Below, one piece after another: positions 6,245-10,701 of a stretch of 10,701 nucleotides of DNA (positions are counted from its first letter, which is position 1; each line of letters opens with the position of its first letter). The stretch is from the NCBI GenBank assembly GCA_023437255.1, contig JAEZGR010000339.1, forward strand, positions 1 through 10,701, read 5' to 3'. The notes below the pieces were generated by a model. The model searched no databases, had not been told where the DNA came from, and worked only from the letters and a program-made list of their open reading frames with translations. A program made the position numbers and the translations under genes. The stretch is from Pseudomonadota bacterium. GTDB taxonomy: Bacteria > Pseudomonadota > Gammaproteobacteria > Burkholderiales > Burkholderiaceae_B.

Positions 6245-6673
6245 CTAGGCCGCTGAACCCAGAACGGCTGCGCGGTCGACATCGCGCGTTTCGACATATT
6301 CGAGCATGCTGGTGTCGAACAGCTTGATGAAGGCGCCCAGCGGGTTGGCGTCGGGGTAAGCCCAGCCGGCCAGATTGGCCGCGATCGCGCTGGCCTGCAG
6401 CAGCTCGTCTTCGGTGACCCAGAGTTCGTACTTCTTGAGCAACGCCTGCACGTCGTCGGGGGTTCGCACCACCGGCAGGGTGAGGTCTGATTTGAGCCGG
6501 TAGATGAAGACGCGCGGCGTACCCGTGCGGTTGCGCAGGGCGTTGTTCTGGGCGAGCTCAAGGGTGGCGGCGAGCCAGAAAGCGTGGCGGCCGGTGACCG
6601 AGACCTCGTCGGCATCGGCTCGGTCGGTGCCGTGATACAGAAGGGTGCCCGCGAGCAATTTCAGTTCTGACAT
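6245..6673 (-). CDS. Small protein resembling the ADP-ribosyltransferase fold
   Basis: A 142-residue soluble protein, not firmly recognised. It has the motif order expected of H-class ADP-ribosyltransferase (ART) folds: an N-terminal strand LLYHGT (11-16, His14), then HAFWLAATLELAQNNA (30-45), which looks like the second-strand aromatic (Trp33 in place of the usual Tyr) followed by its helix, then a strand VFIYRL (55-60), and late Glu residues in MLEYVETRDV (123-132; Glu125 and Glu128), one of which could be the third catalytic position. ART proteins transfer ADP-ribose from NAD+ to proteins, nucleic acids or small molecules. Whether this one is active is unknown, and the Trp substitution could mean a changed or lost activity. 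No signal peptide and no partner antitoxin-like gene are seen. The start ATG has GGGAG (minus; plus 6683-6687) nine bases upstream. It lies just downstream of the tRNA-Thr terminator on the same strand, so it needs its own promoter. Confidence 0.7.
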   Translation of the reverse strand: MSELKLLAGTLLYHGTDRADADEVSVTGRHAFWLAATLELAQNNALRNRTGTPRVFIYRLKSDLTLPVVRTPDDVQALLKKYELWVTEDELLQASAIAANLAGWAYPDANPLGAFIKLFDTSMLEYVETRDVDRAAVLGSAA

Positions 6674-6749
6674 GGTGGAAAACTCCCTTTTATAGGTTGT
6701 ATTTGGGATTCCCCATTCTCGCTTAAAACGTATGAAACGTCATCTCGCA

Positions 6750-6787
6750 TTGCGGTATTTACTTGTCGCCGATCAGGGTTACCGCAA
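6750..6787. repeat. Inverted repeat between the tRNA terminator and the ART-like gene
   Basis: TTGCGGTA (6750-6757) and TACCGCAA (6780-6787) are perfect 8-bp arms with a 22-nt spacer. It directly abuts the T-run of the tRNA terminator. It could be an operator for the ART-like gene, whose start is 77 bp away, or an unrelated stem. A short direct repeat AAACGT (twice in 6724-6739) lies between it and the gene. Confidence 0.3.
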
Positions 6788-6790
6788 GAA

Positions 6791-6824
6791 AAGAGCCCTG
6801 CAGTCGCATGACTGCAGGGCTCTT
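6791..6824 (-). terminator. Intrinsic terminator of tRNA-Thr
   Basis: A perfect 15-bp stem (6791-6805 with 6810-6824) closes a GCAT loop and is followed on the minus strand by TTTTCTT (the T-run begins with the last stem bases). It begins 9 bp past the encoded CCA end of the tRNA. This is a textbook Rho-independent terminator for a monocistronic tRNA transcript. Confidence 0.92.
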
Positions 6825-6833
6825 GATTTGGGC

Positions 6834-6909
6834 TGGTGCCGCTTGCCGGATTCGAACTGGCGACCTTTTCATTACGAATGAACTGCTCTACCAACTGAGC
6901 TAAAGCGGC
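6834..6909 (-). tRNA. tRNA-Thr, anticodon CGT
   Basis: A complete 76-nt cloverleaf on the minus strand. The acceptor stem GCCGCTT/AAGCGGC is perfect, the discriminator base is A, and CCA is encoded (plus 6834-6836). The D-arm is GCTC-AGTTGGTA-GAGC. The anticodon loop TTCGTAA gives anticodon CGT, reading ACG as threonine. The G27-A43 mismatch at the top of the anticodon stem also occurs in E. coli thrW, the Thr(CGU) tRNA, and supports the identity. The T-loop is TTCGAAT. One odd feature is an A-C mismatch at the 52-62 pair of the T-stem (GCCAG/CCGGC). It has its own promoter upstream and a strong terminator downstream. Confidence 0.95.
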
Positions 6910-6962
6910 ACTGTTCGCGACCTCGCACTCACCTTTAAAGGGGTGCGGCTGCGAAGCCATAA

Positions 6963-6992
6963 ATTATACACACATTTTTTCTTTTTTCGCCA
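6963..6992 (-). promoter_or_regulatory. Promoter of tRNA-Thr
   Basis: On the minus strand a perfect TATAAT (plus 6963-6968) follows a TGTG run that gives an extended -10 flavour. A weak TGGCGA (plus 6987-6992) is 18 bp upstream in an A-rich stretch that could serve as an UP-like or spacer element. Transcription would start near 6956, giving a leader of about 47 nt that includes the palindrome CCTTTAAAGG (6932-6941). Confidence 0.65.
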
Positions 6993-7014
6993 GACGCGGC
7001 CTTTCGCGAGAGCC

Positions 7015-8172
7015 TCAGTCAGGGTCGTATGGGCGGTCACTTCTGGCGCCGGTGCCGGAGTTGCGTGCTCCATCACCGCCGGACACGCTGCCATTGCCGC
7101 CGCTTCCGTTCGGGCCGTCTTGGTACAGCCGCACCGCCGAGGGGAACAGGTCCCAGGCCGACATGAACAGCGCGGCCGCAAGCGGGCCGATCACGAAACC
7201 GTTAAGGCCGAACACCGACAGGCCGCCCAGCGTGGAGACCAGGATCACCCAGTCGGGCAGTTTCGTGTCCTTGCCGACCAGGATGGGGCGCAGAATGTTG
7301 TCGATGAGACCGATCACCAGCACGCCGAACAGCGTGAGTATGACACCCTGCACGACCGCGCCCGTGACCAGAAAATAGACCGCCACCGGCGCCCAGATCA
7401 GTGCCGCGCCCACGGCCGGCAAGAGGGAAAGCAGGGTCATCACCACGCCCCAGAGCAGCGCACCCTGGATGCCCAGCACCCAGAACATCAGCCCGCCGAG
7501 CGCGCCCTGCGTGATCGCCACCACGATGTTGCCCTTGACTGTGGCGCGGATCACCGTGGCGAACTTGCGGATGAAGTGCTGCTTGTGGTCTTCGCTCAGC
7601 GGAATCAGCTGCTTGCTGTGCCGGGCGAGCTGTGCGCCGTCGCGCAGGAGGAAGAACAGCACGTAAAGCATCACGCCCAGGCCAATCAGCAGCTGTGCGG
7701 TGTTCTGCCCCAGACTGACCGCCTGGGTGGCAACGAAGCGGCCGCCCGCCACGGCACCCTGCGTGAGTCGTTCCTGGATGCTGGTGAGGTCGCCCACCCC
7801 CAGGTAGTTCAATATATTGTGGGCCGAGGGCGGCAGGGCGTTGGCGATCTGGTTGAAATACATGCCAAGGTTGAATTCGCCCGAGACCATGCGCCTGTAG
7901 GCACTGGCAATTTCCTGAATCAGTGCCGCGCTGATGACGATCATCGGGATAATCACGATCAGCAGCACGATCAGCAACGTGACGATGGCAGCCAGGTTGG
8001 CGCGCCCCTTGAAGCGATTCTGTAAACGGCGCTGTATGGGGTAAAACAGGACGGCCAGAGCGGTGGCCCAGAACAGCGCAGCGTAATAGGGCAGCAGAAT
8101 CCAGAAAAAGCCGACGGTGACGAGCGCCAGCATGATCAGGAAACTGCGGAAGTACAGACTTGAATTGTTCAT
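7015..8172 (-). CDS. AI-2E family transporter (PerM/YdiK-like), first of two
   Basis: A 385-residue inner-membrane protein of the AI-2E (PF01594-type) family. Two N-terminal helices (about 10-45) are followed by a third (about 60-88), a long soluble segment (about 90-155), then a helix near 156-176 and the conserved C-terminal half. The recognisable motifs are TQGALGGLMFWVLG (221-234), LLSLLPAVGAALIWAP (247-262), DNILRPILVG (291-300) and LGGLSVFGLNGFVIGPL (315-331). Residues 353-385 are a Gly/Ser-rich hydrophilic tail. Members are poorly defined permeases; one was linked to autoinducer-2 export, others to ion antiport, and nothing here decides. The ATG at 8170-8172 is chosen over the preceding TTG, although the ribosome-binding site is weak. 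A mini-ORF ATG-GAT-AGC-GGT-TGA ends in TGATG, overlapping this start. The gene is downstream of the second AI-2E gene on the same strand, with a 116-bp gap. Confidence 0.92.
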   Translation of the reverse strand: MNNSSLYFRSFLIMLALVTVGFFWILLPYYAALFWATALAVLFYPIQRRLQNRFKGRANLAAIVTLLIVLLIVIIPMIVISAALIQEIASAYRRMVSGEFNLGMYFNQIANALPPSAHNILNYLGVGDLTSIQERLTQGAVAGGRFVATQAVSLGQNTAQLLIGLGVMLYVLFFLLRDGAQLARHSKQLIPLSEDHKQHFIRKFATVIRATVKGNIVVAITQGALGGLMFWVLGIQGALLWGVVMTLLSLLPAVGAALIWAPVAVYFLVTGAVVQGVILTLFGVLVIGLIDNILRPILVGKDTKLPDWVILVSTLGGLSVFGLNGFVIGPLAAALFMSAWDLFPSAVRLYQDGPNGSGGNGSVSGGDGARNSGTGARSDRPYDPD

Positions 8173-8288
8173 CAACCGCTATCCATGGTGAAGGGAGGCC
8201 ACGCGCAGTGCGAGGCGCGGCGCTTCCGGCGGTGCCGGGGCCTGGAAATTCTATGCCAAAGCCCGGCCCTGCGCTCGGATCTCCGGTT

Positions 8289-9584
8289 CTATTCGCCCAG
8301 AAGTTCTGCCAAGGGGTGCAGGTCCTCGACGTGTTCGGCCACCACTTTCACCACCACGACGATGGGCACGCAGATCAGCATGCCCCAGACGCCCCAGAGC
8401 CAGCCTCCGAAGAGCAGCGCCACGAAGACCGCCATGGCATTCATCTTTGCGATGCGGCCGGTCATCCAGGTGGCCACGAGCATGCCGACCACGGCGGCGA
8501 TGACAACGTTGATGCCGATCACCACCGCCATCATGGTGAAGGACTCGAACTGCAGGAAGGCGGCCACACCCGTGCCGGCGGCGGTCACGAGCGGACCGAC
8601 ATAGGGGATCAGGTGCAATACCCCGGCCGCGATGGCCCAGGCGCCGGGGTTGTCTAGACCCACGGCGTAGAAGGCGCCCCAACTGGCCAGCCCCAGCGCC
8701 ACGTTGGTCACCAGCAGCATGAACATGTAGCGCTGAATCGAGGCATTGATGTTGTCGAGGATCTGTACCGTGATTTTCTTTTGCGACAGCGAAGGCCCGG
8801 CCAGCTTGACCAGCTTGCGCTTGAACGTGTTGCCCGAGGCCAGGCCGAAAAACACGATGAACAGAGTGACGGCAAGCTGTCCGGCCACGGCGGCGGCGGT
8901 CACGGAGCCGGCCACCAGCCATTCCGACAGATCAAATGCAGGCTTGGCCGGTGCCTGGGGCGCAGGTGCGGGTGCTGGCGTTGGCGCCGCAGGGTCGGGA
9001 GGCTCTGACGGTGTGCCGCCGTTCTCCGTTCCGTTGGTGCTCGCACCCGGCAGCGCCTTCTTCAGGGACTCGGCCGCAGCATGCAGCTTCTCGTACATGC
9101 TGGCTTCACCGTCGTCGAGTCGTTCCAGGGCGGCGCGCACCTTCCAGGTGGCGAGCGGCAGCTCGTCGATGACGCTGCGCGCCTCGTGGTACATGGTGTT
9201 GGCGACGAGGCCGGCAGAGCCCAGCAGCGCCAGAGTCACGATTCCGGCGCCCGCCGCGCGCGGCACGTGGACGCGCTCCATCCATACGACGATGGGGCTC
9301 AGCGTGTAGGAAATCAGAATTCCAAATACGACCGGAATCAGAAAGTCGGCAGCCCAATGAAGGAAATAGAACAGGGCGACGATTGCAATGACGCGTACCG
9401 CCCACGCAGAAGGCGGGGTCGCAGGAACGGGCGGTGCCGGCAGCACCGGCGTTGGGGGTATGTCGGGCGGGTTTGCTGATGGTGGCTCAGGCCCCGGTTC
9501 CGCATCCTTGGAAACTTCGTGAGTGTGACCCGCTTCCAGCGGAACCGCGGACCCTTGCCATTGTTGCGCAGGTTCTGGGCTCAT
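8289..9584 (-). CDS. AI-2E family transporter with Pro-rich N-terminus and loop insert, second of two
   Basis: A 431-residue AI-2E-family membrane protein, longer than its neighbour. It opens with a hydrophilic, Pro-rich cytoplasmic-looking stretch (about 29-58: EPPSANPPDIPPTPVLPAPP), then helices near 61-100 and 112-130. The soluble loop holds a Pro/Ala low-complexity insert (191-215: TPSEPPDPAAPTPAPAPAP) just before the second half. Conserved family signatures are HLIPYVGPLV (324-333) and LFGGWLWGVWGMLICVPI (391-408). The frame can be read from a GTG at 9618-9620, but that codon lies in a 20-bp palindrome; the ATG at 9582-9584 is preferred, with a weak GAGAA four bases upstream. The function is transport of an unknown solute. 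It is followed on the same strand by the first AI-2E gene, so the pair may be co-transcribed. Confidence 0.88.
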   Translation of the reverse strand: MSPEPAQQWQGSAVPLEAGHTHEVSKDAEPGPEPPSANPPDIPPTPVLPAPPVPATPPSAWAVRVIAIVALFYFLHWAADFLIPVVFGILISYTLSPIVVWMERVHVPRAAGAGIVTLALLGSAGLVANTMYHEARSVIDELPLATWKVRAALERLDDGEASMYEKLHAAAESLKKALPGASTNGTENGGTPSEPPDPAAPTPAPAPAPQAPAKPAFDLSEWLVAGSVTAAAVAGQLAVTLFIVFFGLASGNTFKRKLVKLAGPSLSQKKITVQILDNINASIQRYMFMLLVTNVALGLASWGAFYAVGLDNPGAWAIAAGVLHLIPYVGPLVTAAGTGVAAFLQFESFTMMAVVIGINVVIAAVVGMLVATWMTGRIAKMNAMAVFVALLFGGWLWGVWGMLICVPIVVVVKVVAEHVEDLHPLAELLGE

Positions 9585-9598
9585 GTCGTTCTCGAGGC

Positions 9599-9618
9599 GC
9601 GGCCTGCATGCAGGCCGC
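9599..9618. promoter_or_regulatory. Perfect 20-bp palindrome just upstream of the Pro-rich AI-2E gene
   Basis: The half-site GCGGCCTGCA is followed exactly by its reverse complement, with no spacer. It ends 15 bp before the preferred ATG. As DNA it has the form of a dimeric-protein operator. As RNA it folds into an 8-bp stem with a CATG loop that could hide the ribosome-binding region. A stem directly ahead of the start argues against the upstream GTG as the start codon. No T-run follows, so it is not a standard terminator for the flavoprotein gene that ends at 9666. Confidence 0.5.
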
Positions 9619-9665
9619 ACCCGGGTGGGTTGTTTGGGCCCTCGCCCAGAGCAAGCCGTGTGCCG

Positions 9666-10701
9666 TCAGGCCGGCTGCAACGCGTTGGTGTGCGCCGTGG
9701 CGCTGTCTTCTGACAGGGTGAGCCCCGTGTCCGGCCTGCGCGCCGACTTGGCGTAGAGCCCCTGCAGTGCCTCGTCGGTCAGTTCCTGCTCGTCGTAGCC
9801 TCGTAGCGACTGGCAGTGCCAGGCGTGTTCTGCCCGATACAGCTTGGCGGCGATGCCCTCGGCGAGTTTCCGGGCGCCCACGCTGATGCCCGGAATGTCA
9901 CCACATAGTTTACCCAGACTGAGCAGTGCTTGTCCGGTGAAGCAATGAACATGGGCAAGCAGCGGGCTGGAAGTCGTTGATGAGGGCTCGAAGGAAAAGT
10001 CCTCCGCCAGGCGCGGAATGACGCCGCCTTTCGCCGGCAACCTGCCATCGAGGGCGCCGGCTTCGAAGAAGCGCATGTGCGGCACAAGGTCGCGAAGTTC
10101 CGGTCGCAAACTCAGGTCGGTGACGTAGCCGGTCGCCAGAATGAGAAAATCGGCCCGGCCAGTGGTGCCCGTGGAGGTATCGAAGGCCAGGCCTTCGTGT
10201 TCGCTGCGGATCTGCGTGATCGACTGCCCGAAGTGGATCTCCAGATTGGTGGCGTGTTGCAGACGCTGTACCGTGCCGTGTGCCGGTGGCGTGCGCTGCG
10301 ACTGCAGAAAGCTCAGCGTGTCTGCCCGCCCGGCGGCGTTCAGTGAGGCGTAACCGTAACGATGCCCCGCGTGCGTGAAGGCCTTCCAGTAGTTGATCTG
10401 CGTATAGCGGGTGCCACGCATGTAGATGTCGACGTGGGCGGCGCCCGCTTCGAGCGCCGTGGCGGCGGCGTCCAGCGCGGAATCGCCGCCGCCCACGATG
10501 GCGATCTTCCTGCCCCGCAGGGGCGTGAAATCGATGGATTCGCTGCTGTGGCGCCAGTAGCGCCGGTCGACCGACGCCATGTACTCCGGAACATTGGGGC
10601 CGCCGAGCCCGTCCATGCCGGTGGCCAACACCACATGGCGGGCATGCACCACTACATTCTCGGACCCGCTTTCTGCGGCGCTGAACTCGAGGCGGGCCAG
10701 C
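9666..10701 (-). CDS. FAD/NAD(P)-binding flavin monooxygenase-like protein, C-terminal part, cut by window edge
   Basis: The frame is open to the last base of the window, with 344 residues visible before the TGA at 9666-9668, so the N-terminus with the FAD-binding GxGxxG lies outside. A GTG at 10650-10652 is internal. Counting from that GTG, HVVLATGMDG (6-15) is the end of the first FAD-associated strand, KIAIVGGGDSALDAAATAL (49-67) is the NADP-binding Rossmann motif GxGxxS, and ADFLILATGY (167-176) matches the 'ATGY' signature shared by flavin-containing, Baeyer-Villiger and N-hydroxylating monooxygenases. The C-terminal 95 residues include VHCFTGQALLSLGK and are not a membrane region. Such enzymes oxygenate small organic or amine substrates using NADPH and O2; an oxidoreductase without oxygenation is also possible. 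The substrate is unknown. It lies upstream of the AI-2E pair on the same strand, with an 81-bp gap. Confidence 0.85.
   Translation of the reverse strand, partial: LARLEFSAAESGSENVVVHARHVVLATGMDGLGGPNVPEYMASVDRRYWRHSSESIDFTPLRGRKIAIVGGGDSALDAAATALEAGAAHVDIYMRGTRYTQINYWKAFTHAGHRYGYASLNAAGRADTLSFLQSQRTPPAHGTVQRLQHATNLEIHFGQSITQIRSEHEGLAFDTSTGTTGRADFLILATGYVTDLSLRPELRDLVPHMRFFEAGALDGRLPAKGGVIPRLAEDFSFEPSSTTSSPLLAHVHCFTGQALLSLGKLCGDIPGISVGARKLAEGIAAKLYRAEHAWHCQSLRGYDEQELTDEALQGLYAKSARRPDTGLTLSEDSATAHTNALQPA

Noticed and set aside
5402..6256. 284-residue plus-strand open frame with hydrophobic stretches
   Set aside because: It is antisense to the DUF2799 lipoprotein, which has a lipobox, family Cys pattern and ribosome-binding site; the hydrophobic stretches come from reading the opposite strand.
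6834..6909. tRNA-Thr as an integration site of a mobile element
   Set aside because: No integrase gene and no repeated copy of the tRNA 3' end were found in the window.
6943..8025. 360-residue plus-strand open frame
   Set aside because: It is rich in His, Gln, Arg and Asp, has no domain, and is the antisense of a clear AI-2E gene and the tRNA promoter; typical high-GC shadow.
9609..9668. TGGGC-GAGG-GCCCA stem after the flavoprotein gene as a terminator
   Set aside because: The stem is only 5 bp and is followed on the minus strand by AACAACCCACCC with no T-run.

Overview
The window is a GC-rich stretch of bacterial chromosome (roughly 60-65% GC by eye, compact genes, many GTG/TTG start candidates). 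The gene content (a DUF945/YdgA-like protein, a large Cache-HAMP chemoreceptor, a PACE drug exporter, a DUF2799 lipoprotein and paired AI-2E-family permeases) suggests a motile betaproteobacterium, most likely Burkholderiales/Alcaligenaceae. The genus is inference. No integrase, transposase, CRISPR array, rRNA or replication origin was seen, and no gene-free stretch exceeds 300 bases.

Left part (1-3063, + strand): the 3' part of a DUF945/YdgA-like gene, cut by the window edge, then a 123-bp spacer with two inverted repeats, then a complete 696-aa methyl-accepting chemotaxis protein. The chemoreceptor converges, 14 bp apart, on a 12-helix MFS transporter (minus strand, 3078-4328). A strong hairpin lies in the last codons of the MFS gene.

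Middle (4329-6244): the MFS gene has an elaborate 140-bp upstream region, with nested inverted repeats centred on a TATAAT and then a terminator-like hairpin just before the start. Next is an unrecognised 181-aa minus-strand protein. It is divergent, across about 100 bp, from a PACE-family efflux protein (5115-5555, +). A GGGCGTA/TACGCCC inverted repeat sits on the predicted -10 of the unknown gene. The PACE gene ends 7 bp into the 3' end of a DUF2799 lipoprotein gene (minus).

Right part (6245-10701, all minus strand): in transcription order, the C-terminal two thirds or so of a flavin-monooxygenase-like FAD/NAD(P) protein (cut by the window edge), two adjacent AI-2E-family permeases of different architecture, a tRNA-Thr(CGU) with its own promoter and a textbook intrinsic terminator, and a 142-aa protein whose motifs resemble the ADP-ribosyltransferase fold.

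Functionally the region looks like a mosaic of independent housekeeping and envelope genes (sensing, export, permeases, a lipoprotein) and not one pathway. I did not find a convincing new multi-gene system. The points most worth a second look are the ART-like small protein, the palindromes placed on -10 boxes upstream of the MFS and unknown genes, the second AI-2E permease with its Pro-rich insert and upstream 20-bp palindrome, and the T-stem mismatch in the tRNA.
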